Origin: Flammeovirgaceae bacterium UBA1842
Lineage (GTDB): Bacteria > Bacteroidota > Bacteroidia > Cytophagales > Cyclobacteriaceae
Reading direction: 5' to 3'
Assembly (NCBI GenBank): GCA_002338655.1
Contig: DDIU01000044.1
Location: 1 to 63,721, forward strand
DNA: 63,721 nt
Numbering within the stretch: the first letter of the stretch is position 1; every line of letters begins with the position of its first letter. Below are positions 17,486 through 25,872 of this stretch, one piece after another. The notes under the pieces are model-generated. The model searched no databases, had not been told where the DNA came from, and saw only the letters and a program-made list of their open reading frames with translations. The translations under genes and the position numbers were made by a program.

Positions 17486-17677
17486 GCCTACAACATGATA
17501 AATGAAATCATAGCGGGATAGTAGATTATCTTATTTATTCGCTACTTGTTAGTTCGCCAATCCTGCGGATTACCTTTTCAAGAAGACAAAAATAAAAGCC
17601 AATCCACAGGATTGGCTAAGTAGTTAATTGCAAGTATATTGCTTCCAAAACGCTACAATTCATAAGGCGTTGTCTGC
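17486..17677 (+). repeat. attC-like cassette boundary 2
   Basis: It begins 4 bp after the PLD-like stop. The ends GCCTACAAC (17486-17494) and GTTGTCTGC (17669-17677) mirror each other, and the next inner blocks also mirror (AATGAAATCATAGCG against CGCTACAATTCAT). Inside is a strong stem GCCAATCCTGCGGATT (17556-17571) / AATCCACAGGATTGGC (17601-17616), 15 of 16 paired. The whole 192 bp could fold into one long hairpin. Confidence 0.68.
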
Positions 17678-17737
17678 AATTTCGTTCTTTTGATAGGTAG
17701 TGATAAAAATCAATGTTTACTATTTCTTGAAATTTTA

Positions 17738-19129
17738 ATGATTGAAATATCTGAAGCTATAGAAAATGAAGATCAACTTGTTGACTGGTTCAATAAACTT
17801 AAATCTACATTGGATAATGAATCTGTAATCTTATTAAGAGGTCAAGTAAATCATCATAATCAAATAAGATCAGGAAAATCAAGACCTGACATAAAAATAA
17901 ACAAAGAAATAGAGCATGGCTGGAACAATTTGGTTGGTAGAATCTTATCTTCTAATGAACAACCCTTTATTTCTTCTGAAAAGAGACAGGCAATTCTACA
18001 ACATTATGGTTTAGCAACACATTATCTTGATGTTACGACAAATCCCTTAGTTGCTGCCTGGTTTGCTGTCAATAAATTAACAAAGTTGGAACCAATTCTA
18101 TGGGTTGGATTAGAATTCCGGAATTTGAATAGAGTGACATATAACCCTATAAATGAAGGATTTGGCTATATACACGTCTTCGTTATTTCAAATCGTGAAG
18201 AACTGGAGAAAAAAAATAAGCTTATTGATATTCGAAAAATAGAAAAATTTGAACGACCGAAAAGACAGGACGCTTTTCTATTATTTGATCGACCTCCATT
18301 ATTACCTGATATTAACACGTTTTGGAAATATACTCTCAAGTTAGAAAGGAAAAAATTTAGAACCAGTCTCTCAATGAGACAGTTATTTCCTACACCTATA
18401 GAAGATAAAGGTTATAAGTTTTTACTTGATGTGCCTTTTGTACAAGTACCATTACCTGATAAACAATCAAAGTCGAGGGAATCAAAAGGAAAAAGAAAAA
18501 TATTGGATTTTTCTTTTGGTGTAAGATCTATAAATGTTGTAGAATATGTTGATGATGAGAAAGATGATGGGGGGATTAATCATAAATGGAATGACTTTAC
18601 TTTATTTGAACCAAAGGCTTTTCGGGAATGGCAATTGTTAAATCTTAATTTAAAAAAATATTTTTATGAACTAGATTCTAAATTTAGTAATACTGTGAAA
18701 ATTACTCTTTCTCCTAGTTCTAAATCCTTTTGTGAGAAAAATTATCGAGATGTTGGATTAGCTTGGCCGGATGTAAATTCGAATGATATTTTTTTGTCTT
18801 TTTCTCAATTCCAACACGATAAAGTGATGGATTTTCTAAGACCTCCTTTCAGAGGCTTATGGATTCATAAAGAAAATGATTTAATCATTGCAGTTAGAGT
18901 ATCAATTGGATGGAAAGGGAGAATCAATACTAAATTATATGGAATATTTATTTTAAAAGATAATTTTTTGGAACCTCAGGAAACAAATGAAACAAACTAT
19001 CCAAAAAATATTAATATAGTAACTAAAGAAGTTAGTATTGCTTTGGCCTTACATAATTTAGTAAAAAATGGACCATTGATATTTATTCCACATCCATTTG
19101 CCATACCTAAATGGTATTACTTATTATAA
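17738..19129 (+). CDS. FRG-domain protein
   Basis: About 463 residues from ATG 17738 (a TTG start at 17690 would add 16). The FRG domain is recognisable at the N-terminus: VILLRGQVNHHN, then a helical stretch, then QAILQHYGLATHYLDVTTNPLVAAWFAV, the family's most conserved block. The C-terminal ~300 residues are not assigned. FRG proteins are mostly uncharacterised and are common in defence islands and next to toxin genes. The gene is strongly AT-rich. It follows boundary 2, but no attC-like element follows it; a Fic gene comes next, 386 bp away. Confidence 0.75.
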   Translation: MIEISEAIENEDQLVDWFNKLKSTLDNESVILLRGQVNHHNQIRSGKSRPDIKINKEIEHGWNNLVGRILSSNEQPFISSEKRQAILQHYGLATHYLDVTTNPLVAAWFAVNKLTKLEPILWVGLEFRNLNRVTYNPINEGFGYIHVFVISNREELEKKNKLIDIRKIEKFERPKRQDAFLLFDRPPLLPDINTFWKYTLKLERKKFRTSLSMRQLFPTPIEDKGYKFLLDVPFVQVPLPDKQSKSRESKGKRKILDFSFGVRSINVVEYVDDEKDDGGINHKWNDFTLFEPKAFREWQLLNLNLKKYFYELDSKFSNTVKITLSPSSKSFCEKNYRDVGLAWPDVNSNDIFLSFSQFQHDKVMDFLRPPFRGLWIHKENDLIIAVRVSIGWKGRINTKLYGIFILKDNFLEPQETNETNYPKNINIVTKEVSIALALHNLVKNGPLIFIPHPFAIPKWYYLL

Positions 19130-19313
19130 CTTCCAAAAGAGAGCGATTAAAAAACTGCACATTAGTTAAAAAACCATAGGGCTTGGAGTGTTATTTGATT
19201 AGTCTGTTCACCTGGTTGCTTTTATCACGTAGGACAATTATTCACTTCGATTTGTCATACGGATTTTTTTACAAGCGATTTTAATATTGTATTATGTCAT
19301 TCTAAAATAAAAG
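19130..19313. other. Gap between FRG and Fic genes, left part
   Basis: No gene, hairpin or CAAC/GTTG boundary box is visible in these 184 bases. The right part of the gap is the TTACCC array described separately. Confidence 0.6.
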
Positions 19314-19499
19314 TTACCCTTAAAAACACCTATTAAATCAAAATTACCCTCGTAAAACCTTGATTACCCCAAGAAACGATTAATAATAGCGTTTTGCATC
19401 AATTAAATCAATTATACCCTCAATTAACTTAAATAAGTTATTATTACCCATAATTGAATTAAATAAACTATTTTTACCCTTAAAAATCTAAATTTACCC
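19314..19499 (+). promoter_or_regulatory. Phased TTACCC iteron array upstream of fic
   Basis: TTACCC begins at 19314, 19344, 19364, 19444, 19474 and 19494, with a variant ATACCC at 19414. The spacings are 30, 20, 50, 30, 30 and 20 bp, all exact multiples of ten. AT-rich spacers carry a looser repeat (TTAAATCAA, TTAAATAAG, TTAAATAAA). The last box ends 16 bp before the Fic ATG. The arrangement fits several protein copies binding on one face of the DNA and covering the promoter. The binding protein is unknown. Confidence 0.75.
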
Positions 19500-19515
19500 C
19501 TGTAAATAGGAAAAA

Positions 19516-21003
19516 ATGAAAAAAGTAGGGTTTACATGGCTTAAGGAAAAGTTAAATATCCAAGGTTTTCGATTGACGCATGAGTCATACATCGGAACCA
19601 CAGACAAAACAGAATTAAGTTCAACAAATACAGTTGTACGAACATTCAAATCAAAATATAATGTGAGCATAGATAACCCTATGTCTCATTTAGAATTCGC
19701 ACTAAAATATGATGATTTAAATCTAGCGTTCGTTAGAGAAGTTTTTACCTCTGTTGACCATCAAACCATATTAGACTACATTATTCCAAATCCAAATCGG
19801 AAATATCCAAGAATCATTGGATATCTATATGAGTTTACCGGAGGTAAGTCAATAAAGGTTAACATCACCACCACTAAATATGAGGATATATTAGACCAGT
19901 CCCGATATATAACCGGAAATGTTACAAAAATATCTAAATGGAAAGTAAACGATAATCTACTAGGGAAAGAAAAATTCTGCCCAATAATCAGAAAAACCAC
20001 TGAACTCTGTGAGTTGCTTGATTGGAATATTGAAAAAGCAATTGAAAATCTAAAAAACGAATTTTCTGCGGAAATATTTAAAAGAGCTAGCCATTATCTT
20101 TATAAAAAAGAATCAAAATCATCCAGTGAAATTGAGAAAGAAGAGCCGTCACAAGACAGAATGGAGAAGTTCATCGTTTTACTAGAAGAAGCAGGGCAAA
20201 AGACTTTTGAAGTAGCATTATCTGAAAATGAATTGGTTCGCTTACAAAACATCATCGTTGATTCAAGATATGCAGATGATAGTTTCAGAAACTTTCAAAA
20301 CTATGTCGGTCAAACGATGAGAGACTACACACAAAAAATACATTATGTCTGTCCACCCCCACAATATGTGAAATCTCTTATGCAAGGGATAGTTGAACTT
20401 AATGAAAAAAATACTAAAACAGAAACTATCGTAAAGGCTACAATGGTATCATTTGGCTACGTATATATACATCCATTTGAAGACGGGAATGGTCGTATTC
20501 ATCGCTATCTTATTCATGATATTCTTGTACGTGACGGCATTGTACCAAACAGCACAATACTTCCTGTTTCTGCTCAAATATTAGCCAACATGGATGAATA
20601 TGACACGACTTTAGAATTACTTTCCAAACAGATTGAAAGAAAAGTAAAATATAATATTAAAGATTCTGGAGAAATGACTGTTAATAACTCTTCAGAAATA
20701 GAAGCATTATACCGATTTCCAGACTTAACGAGTCACACTGTATTTTTGGCAAGAGCTATTCAGTCTACCTTAAATGAAGATATTCCGGAAGAATTAATTT
20801 TTCTTCAACGCTATGATGAACTAAAAAGAGATATTCAGGATATAGTAGATATGCCAGATAATAAAGTTGATCGTATGATTTTATTCCTTCACCAGAATAC
20901 AGGAAAACTTGCAAGTCGCAAACGAAAATTATACAAAGAATTGAGTGATATTGAGATAGAACAAATGGAACAGGCCTATGATAACGTATTTAACCTGAAA
21001 TAG
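19516..21003 (+). CDS. Fic-domain protein (putative AMP-transferase)
   Basis: 495 residues. The Fic core motif HPFEDGNGRIHR starts at His319, with all the catalytic and phosphate-binding residues. The N-terminal ~190 residues match a Fic subfamily with a conserved N-terminal region (HLEFALKYDDLNL, then YPRIIGYLYEFTGG). Fic enzymes move AMP or another phosphate group from a nucleotide onto a target protein and are often toxins. I saw no clear [S/T]xxxE[G/N] inhibitory helix, so self-inhibition is uncertain. The 3' end lies only 10 bp from the stop of the convergent monooxygenase gene. The unusual upstream array suggests tight control. Confidence 0.88.
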   Translation: MKKVGFTWLKEKLNIQGFRLTHESYIGTTDKTELSSTNTVVRTFKSKYNVSIDNPMSHLEFALKYDDLNLAFVREVFTSVDHQTILDYIIPNPNRKYPRIIGYLYEFTGGKSIKVNITTTKYEDILDQSRYITGNVTKISKWKVNDNLLGKEKFCPIIRKTTELCELLDWNIEKAIENLKNEFSAEIFKRASHYLYKKESKSSSEIEKEEPSQDRMEKFIVLLEEAGQKTFEVALSENELVRLQNIIVDSRYADDSFRNFQNYVGQTMRDYTQKIHYVCPPPQYVKSLMQGIVELNEKNTKTETIVKATMVSFGYVYIHPFEDGNGRIHRYLIHDILVRDGIVPNSTILPVSAQILANMDEYDTTLELLSKQIERKVKYNIKDSGEMTVNNSSEIEALYRFPDLTSHTVFLARAIQSTLNEDIPEELIFLQRYDELKRDIQDIVDMPDNKVDRMILFLHQNTGKLASRKRKLYKELSDIEIEQMEQAYDNVFNLK

Positions 21004-21013
21004 CTCTCTACAA

Positions 21014-22075
21014 TTAACAACCTTTCAAATATAACCTCACCTCTTCAGCTGTTCTTCTGGCGGTGCGGCCTACGCCAATTAAAGTGGCAGAGGCATAACC
21101 TGTCCAGCTGCCGTAGCCCACTAGCCAAAGACCCTCAATTGCTTTGGCTTTGGTTAGCTCTGTTTCTATTTTTCCTTGGGCATTGCCAATATTCAATTTA
21201 TCAAGGTGATGCAAAGCGGCTTTGAAACCGGTACACCAAATAACCACATCAAAACCCTCTTTTTCGCCTGAGGGCCATACAACACCCTCCTTATAAAAGG
21301 AGGCAAATGGCCTTTTACTTCCAAGGACATTTCTACTTCTCGCCTCCTTTACCGGAGCTACCATTACTACATCTCCCAATGAGCCTGCTGGTTTGATTTC
21401 TTTACCTTCTAACCTCGCCTTGTACTTTTTGGTAGCAAATTCAAAAAGATATCGACCATCCACTTCATCGGGTAGAAACTTGGGTTCGGTAAGCGTGACC
21501 CAAGTAGTTTGTGCTACTTTAGAAACCTCAGCCAAGATTTGTGCTCCCGAATTACCACCACCTACTATTAATACATTTTTACCTTCAAGCCCCGTGGTAT
21601 TTTTATAATGAGCAGAATGTATTTGCTGCCCATTAAATTCTTCTTGGTTGGGATATTTTGGAATAAATGAGCTTTTCCAAGAGCCTGTGGTGTTAATCAA
21701 CGCAGAACAAGTATAGCTGTCCTTGTCCGTTTTTACAGTATATAGGTTGTTTTCCTTGGTTACTTCTTTAACCCTTACAGGTCTTTTGATGGGTAACTTA
21801 TACCGCGTTTCATATTCTTGTAAGTAGCCAATCACATGTTGTTTGGAAGGATATTCTGACACATCTTTTGGCATAAGCCAGCCAGGGAGTGAGCTATGTT
21901 CGGCAGGGGAGAAGAGTTGCAATGAATCCCAAGTATGCAGCCAAGCTCCACCTGCCTCATCTTGATCATCAAGTATCAGATAATTGAGTTTGGTGCGCCT
22001 CATATAATAGCCAACGGCCAATCCGCTTTGGCCACCACCAATGATAATGGCATCATAGTGATTGTTTGATTCCAT
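21014..22075 (-). CDS. NAD(P)/FAD-dependent flavin monooxygenase-like oxidoreductase
   Basis: 353 residues. The FAD-binding Rossmann motif IIIGGGQSGLAVGYYM is at the N-terminus, and a second dinucleotide motif VLIVGGGNSGAQILAE lies near residue 170. DVVIWCTGFKAAL and GLWLVGYGSWTGYASATLIGVGR are C-terminal blocks. This is the plan of class B flavoprotein monooxygenases and of putative oxidoreductases often annotated near arsenic or efflux genes. The substrate is unknown. It stands alone and is divergent from the hydroxylase gene at 22211. Confidence 0.85.
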   Translation of the reverse strand: MESNNHYDAIIIGGGQSGLAVGYYMRRTKLNYLILDDQDEAGGAWLHTWDSLQLFSPAEHSSLPGWLMPKDVSEYPSKQHVIGYLQEYETRYKLPIKRPVRVKEVTKENNLYTVKTDKDSYTCSALINTTGSWKSSFIPKYPNQEEFNGQQIHSAHYKNTTGLEGKNVLIVGGGNSGAQILAEVSKVAQTTWVTLTEPKFLPDEVDGRYLFEFATKKYKARLEGKEIKPAGSLGDVVMVAPVKEARSRNVLGSKRPFASFYKEGVVWPSGEKEGFDVVIWCTGFKAALHHLDKLNIGNAQGKIETELTKAKAIEGLWLVGYGSWTGYASATLIGVGRTARRTAEEVRLYLKGC

Positions 22076-22210
22076 AGTGGCAATGATAGTAATTTTGACT
22101 TTGAATTGAGTGTTATAAAACAGACGATGTAAATTAGAACTTCTGGAATCAGATTAGGAATAAAACTGTTACAGATTCATAAATTCACAGCTTAGCGATA
22201 AACTAGCATA

Positions 22211-23113
22211 ATGGAGAAATACATAGACATATTCATTAATGGCTACAAAGGGTACGCCTCATACCTATGGTCTGAGATTGTAAACCCGGCATGGCACAAT
22301 TATTTTTATTGGTTAATCGGGATTTCGGCTTTCTTTTTTATGCTGGAGCTGCTGAAGCCATGGAGAAAGGAACAGGCAAAATTCCGGAAAGATTTTTGGC
22401 TTGATTTCTTTTACATGTTTTTCAATTTCTTCCTTTTCTCACTTATCATTTACAATGCGGCTTCTGATGTGGTTGTCAATTTTTTTAATGATGCGCTCAG
22501 TTTTGTGGGGATTAACAATCTTGCGGCCTTTGAAGTAATGAGCTGGCCTGTTTGGGCGCACCTTTTACTTGGATTTGTGGTACGTGATTTTATACAATGG
22601 AATGTCCATCGGCTGCTTCACCGATCTTCCTTTTTATGGGAATTCCACAAGGTTCACCACTCTGTAGAGCAGATGGGGTTTGCTGCACACTTACGTTATC
22701 ATTGGATAGAAAACGTGGTTTATCGTACGCTGGAGTATATTCCGTTGGCACTTATTGGCATCGGACTACGTGATTTTTTCATCATACATATTTTTACATT
22801 GGCTGTGGGTCACTTCAACCATTCCAATTTTAAGTTAAACCTTGGGCCTTTGAAGTATATTTTCAATAACCCACAGATGCACATTTGGCATCATGCTTAT
22901 GATTTGCCTCGTGAAAGAAGGTACGGAGTGAATTTCGGGCTGACTTTGAGCATTTGGGACTACCTCTGGAAGACCGACTATATTCCTAAGGATGGTCGGG
23001 ATATTAAGTTGGGCTTTCCTGGTTCCGAAGATTTTCCGAAGACTTTTGTAAGTCAAAATCTTCATGGGATTATCCCAGAGAAAGAGAAGCCATCGGGTGA
23101 CTCAAAGACTTAA
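22211..23113 (+). CDS. Fatty acid hydroxylase / sterol desaturase family protein
   Basis: 300 residues with ~4-5 membrane segments. The di-iron histidine boxes HRLLH, HKVHH, HFNH and HIWHH are all present and correctly ordered. The enzyme oxidises an alkyl chain of a lipid (hydroxylation or desaturation) in the inner membrane using O2. The lipid substrate cannot be told. The C-terminus (KEKPSGDSKT) ends 2 bp before a strong hairpin shared with the convergent downstream gene. Confidence 0.88.
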   Translation: MEKYIDIFINGYKGYASYLWSEIVNPAWHNYFYWLIGISAFFFMLELLKPWRKEQAKFRKDFWLDFFYMFFNFFLFSLIIYNAASDVVVNFFNDALSFVGINNLAAFEVMSWPVWAHLLLGFVVRDFIQWNVHRLLHRSSFLWEFHKVHHSVEQMGFAAHLRYHWIENVVYRTLEYIPLALIGIGLRDFFIIHIFTLAVGHFNHSNFKLNLGPLKYIFNNPQMHIWHHAYDLPRERRYGVNFGLTLSIWDYLWKTDYIPKDGRDIKLGFPGSEDFPKTFVSQNLHGIIPEKEKPSGDSKT

Positions 23114-23115
23114 TT

Positions 23116-23148
23116 AATCACCGGGTGACTCAGAGTCACCCGGTGATT
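23116..23148. terminator. Perfect CACCGGGTGACT hairpin between convergent genes
   Basis: Arms AATCACCGGGTGACT (23116-23130) and AGTCACCCGGTGATT (23134-23148), perfect over 15 bp with a 3-nt loop. It starts 2 bp after the hydroxylase stop and lies 28 bp from the stop of the leftward gene, so it can end transcription in both directions. A close relative is at 27077. Confidence 0.8.
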
Positions 23149-23175
23149 CTATTAAAGCCATCCGATGGCTAGTTG

Positions 23176-23943
23176 TTATATAGTTACCCCAAAACTAAAG
23201 GCATTCAACTTCGGCCCTTTGTTCTCTACAAACACTTCATTGAGATCATAGTTGGCGAAGAAGTCAACACCCCTGAAACCAAGCTGTACTCTTACGCCAT
23301 ACCTGATGTTGTTGAGATAGAAACCATCGTGGTCCTTGTCCCGGTTACGATTATCAATCACTGTTTTGGTATGGCTTTCAATTTTGTAACCTGCATACGC
23401 TCCAGCACCAATCCGTAGTCCACCACGATTGCTGAAACTATCCCACTCACCCCATCGGTGTCCGTGGCGATGCCCTGCATGACGGTTATTTCCAAATTGC
23501 AAAACAGGTACCATACTTACGTTAATATAGGTAGCTGTAAGTTTACTTTTCTTTGCATCAATATCGCTGGCTACTTCGGAGAACTCAATCATATCTGGCC
23601 CTTCTGTTAACCTCACGCCTTCATTCTCGAATTTGAAGTTATACCAGCTTACACCCACACCCCATTCGAGATGCAATGGCCCACCAATATGGGTATCATT
23701 AATGGCATTGAGTGCCACATACCATGAGCCCCAAGGTCTTACCGAATAAAGCTCATTGTTGTCATTGGGGAACTTATCATTTTCCAACCAGTTGTTGCTA
23801 CCTAAGTCAACCTGGAAATTATGACGGGTGCCGTAGTTGTACTTTCTTTTACTTTCTCTATTGTCAGTGTCGTCATCTTGCGCAAACGCAGATAAAACAG
23901 TGGCGAATAAAATTACAAGTGTTAATAGTTTTGACCTTTTCAT
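23176..23943 (-). CDS. Outer-membrane beta-barrel protein, paralogue of 24030-25094
   Basis: 255 residues. Signal peptide up to about Ala21 (LSAFAQ). It shares with its neighbour the blocks FQVDLGSNNWLENDKFPNDNNELYSVRPWGSWYV, LEWGVGVSWYNFKFEN, VSMVPVLQF, RYGVRVQLGFRGVDFFANYDLNEVF and GPKLNAFSFGVTI. The alternating strands and terminal aromatic-rich strand suggest a small barrel. Function unknown. It is the last gene of the ECF sigma operon, so it is probably under that sigma factor. Confidence 0.7.
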   Translation of the reverse strand: MKRSKLLTLVILFATVLSAFAQDDDTDNRESKRKYNYGTRHNFQVDLGSNNWLENDKFPNDNNELYSVRPWGSWYVALNAINDTHIGGPLHLEWGVGVSWYNFKFENEGVRLTEGPDMIEFSEVASDIDAKKSKLTATYINVSMVPVLQFGNNRHAGHRHGHRWGEWDSFSNRGGLRIGAGAYAGYKIESHTKTVIDNRNRDKDHDGFYLNNIRYGVRVQLGFRGVDFFANYDLNEVFVENKGPKLNAFSFGVTI

Positions 23944-24029
23944 TGTTTTTTGAGTTTAAATTTTGAATATAGTTTTCCTGTGCTACCCCTCTGGTAGCTT
24001 TAATTGTTGTTGCTAATAGTTGTTAAAGT

Positions 24030-25094
24030 TTATAGAATTATTCCGAAGCTGAAGGCATTTATTTTGGGACCCTTACCATCAGCAAATAGTTCGTTCATAT
24101 CATAATTAAAGAATAAATCGGTACCTCTAAAACCCATCTGGAGCCTTAACCCATACCGAAAATTGGTAAGGTTAAAATTATCCCGGTCTTTGTCTTTTTT
24201 ACCACTGTCAAACTTCACTTTTGAGTGGCTACCCAATCTGTATCCAGCATAACCACCCAGTCCAATTCTGAACCCGGCAGTAGATTGTCCTATTTTAAAA
24301 TCCCTCCAACCCTTACTGGTGCGTGATATTTTGCGTACACCATTAAACTGCAGCATGGGTACTGCCATAAAGTTAAAATAGGAGGCTGTTAATTTGCTCT
24401 TTTTATACCCTATAGTGGGATCAGGATCTTCCACAAAACTGGTTACTCCCGCTATTTCCGTCACCCTTATCCTATCATTTTGAAATTTAAAATTGTACCA
24501 ACTTACCCCGGGCCCCCATTCTATAGAAAGTTTTCCTTTGACATGGGAATGAAAAGTGGAGTTGATGCCGAAATACCATGAACCCCATGGCCTAACCGCG
24601 TAATCTTCATTGGCTTCATCTGGAAATTGGCCGTTGCCATTAAGCATATTATTGGTACCCAAATCAAAATTAAATGTGTGGTAAGAGCCCTTAAAGTCAT
24701 TATTATCGCTAAAATTCCAGGAAAAATCTTTGTTTCCCCTGTCAGTTCGCCAGCTATCATCCTCCGGGCTTTCACCACGATATTCTTCATTATCTTCGGG
24801 CGTGCCATCAAATACCACCGTGGTGTCCTGAACAGTGACCTGCTCCCCTTCCTCATTCATACTCACTAAAGTTGAGTCGGCCTCCAACTTCATTTTCAGG
24901 CTTTGGAGAATGGCATTGAGGTCATAGGACTCTATTTTTTCTAAATCAGCCCGGTCTTGGATAAGAAATATAATCTTGCTTTTACCTACATTAATAATCA
25001 ACGAGTCTGTTTTTTGTTGACCGTATGCAACTGTTGATATCATGATTGCAACCAAGCAGATGATTAAAACGATATGTGCCTTCACTTTATTCAT
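24030..25094 (-). CDS. Outer-membrane beta-barrel protein with N-terminal extension
   Basis: 354 residues with a signal peptide. Residues ~30-130 form a region not present in the shorter paralogue at 23176, containing an acidic Asp/Glu-rich linker (EDNEEYRGESPEDDSWR). The C-terminal ~220 residues align with that paralogue throughout. Its start codon shares a base with the stop of the anti-sigma-like gene (TAATG), a sign of translational coupling. The barrel and extension may sense or respond to envelope state; this is inferred from operon context only. Confidence 0.7.
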   Translation of the reverse strand: MNKVKAHIVLIICLVAIMISTVAYGQQKTDSLIINVGKSKIIFLIQDRADLEKIESYDLNAILQSLKMKLEADSTLVSMNEEGEQVTVQDTTVVFDGTPEDNEEYRGESPEDDSWRTDRGNKDFSWNFSDNNDFKGSYHTFNFDLGTNNMLNGNGQFPDEANEDYAVRPWGSWYFGINSTFHSHVKGKLSIEWGPGVSWYNFKFQNDRIRVTEIAGVTSFVEDPDPTIGYKKSKLTASYFNFMAVPMLQFNGVRKISRTSKGWRDFKIGQSTAGFRIGLGGYAGYRLGSHSKVKFDSGKKDKDRDNFNLTNFRYGLRLQMGFRGTDLFFNYDMNELFADGKGPKINAFSFGIIL

Positions 25095-25870
25095 TATTTA
25101 CCTTTTTTAAGATTGAAAGCAAAAAGTTCATTTTTAGCTTCTCTGATATCTCCCAATCCGCTTTCGCCATCTTTTATGTCTTTTGCTATTTTAATTATCC
25201 TTTTCAATTTCGAATCTTTATTATCATCCGCATTGGCTGCTATTATAGTTTTTTGCGCCTCAAACTGGCTGATGTCAAACTCCAATGTTTTGCCTTTCCG
25301 GGTGTCTTTATGTTCAGATGCTGAAGGGGCTGCTATGGTTGCATCAGTAGTAGTGTTGTTTGCAATATTTTCTAAAGCATGTACATCTATCACCACTTCC
25401 TGTTGGGGAATGGCCATTGTATCAACCATGCTATTAGCTGGGTTGTGCCTCGCTATTGAAGGTTGAATATTCATTGGATTGGATAATTTGGCGCTTTTTG
25501 ATTTGCTAGCCTTTGGCTTACTATCTATGTTTTTATTGCTTTTTATAGGCGTTTTTTCAATGTGTTGTTGAGATTTTGTGGTATCAACACTACTTTTTTG
25601 TTCGGGTGTTTTGTGCTTGATATTATCTTTGGCTTCAGGTTGATCAACCTTTGCTATCTGAGTAGGTATTTGTTTAGTATCATTAATGAGTACAAAAGTA
25701 AAAGTGAGCAGTAATAGGAGTGATGCTGCTATGCTTAGGTAGAGCCAGGCCTTCTTTTTATGAGGCGGCTCAATTTGCCCGTCAATCTTATTCCAAAGAT
25801 CAGAAGCAGGGACTTTTCCAAAGTCCTCAAGCTTGTTTTTGAATAAGTTATCTAAATCTTTATCGCTCAT
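25094..25870 (-). CDS. Anti-sigma-factor-like single-pass membrane protein
   Basis: 258 residues. Residues 1-~40 form a short cytoplasmic segment with LWNKIDGQIE, a block common in Bacteroidota proteins encoded after ECF sigma genes. One membrane helix follows at ~43-64. The rest is a Lys/Ser/Thr/Asp-rich periplasmic part of low complexity. It starts 2 bp after the sigma gene's stop. Binding and inhibition of that sigma factor is inferred from position and topology. No zinc-binding HxxxCxxC motif is present, unlike classical ZAS anti-sigma factors. Confidence 0.65.
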   Translation of the reverse strand: MSDKDLDNLFKNKLEDFGKVPASDLWNKIDGQIEPPHKKKAWLYLSIAASLLLLLTFTFVLINDTKQIPTQIAKVDQPEAKDNIKHKTPEQKSSVDTTKSQQHIEKTPIKSNKNIDSKPKASKSKSAKLSNPMNIQPSIARHNPANSMVDTMAIPQQEVVIDVHALENIANNTTTDATIAAPSASEHKDTRKGKTLEFDISQFEAQKTIIAANADDNKDSKLKRIIKIAKDIKDGESGLGDIREAKNELFAFNLKKGK

Positions 25871-25872
25871 CG

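Noticed and set aside
19314..19499. TTACCC array as a CRISPR-like repeat
   Set aside because: The unit is only 6 bp, spacers of 14-44 bp are AT-rich and related to each other, and there are no cas genes. An operator array fits better.
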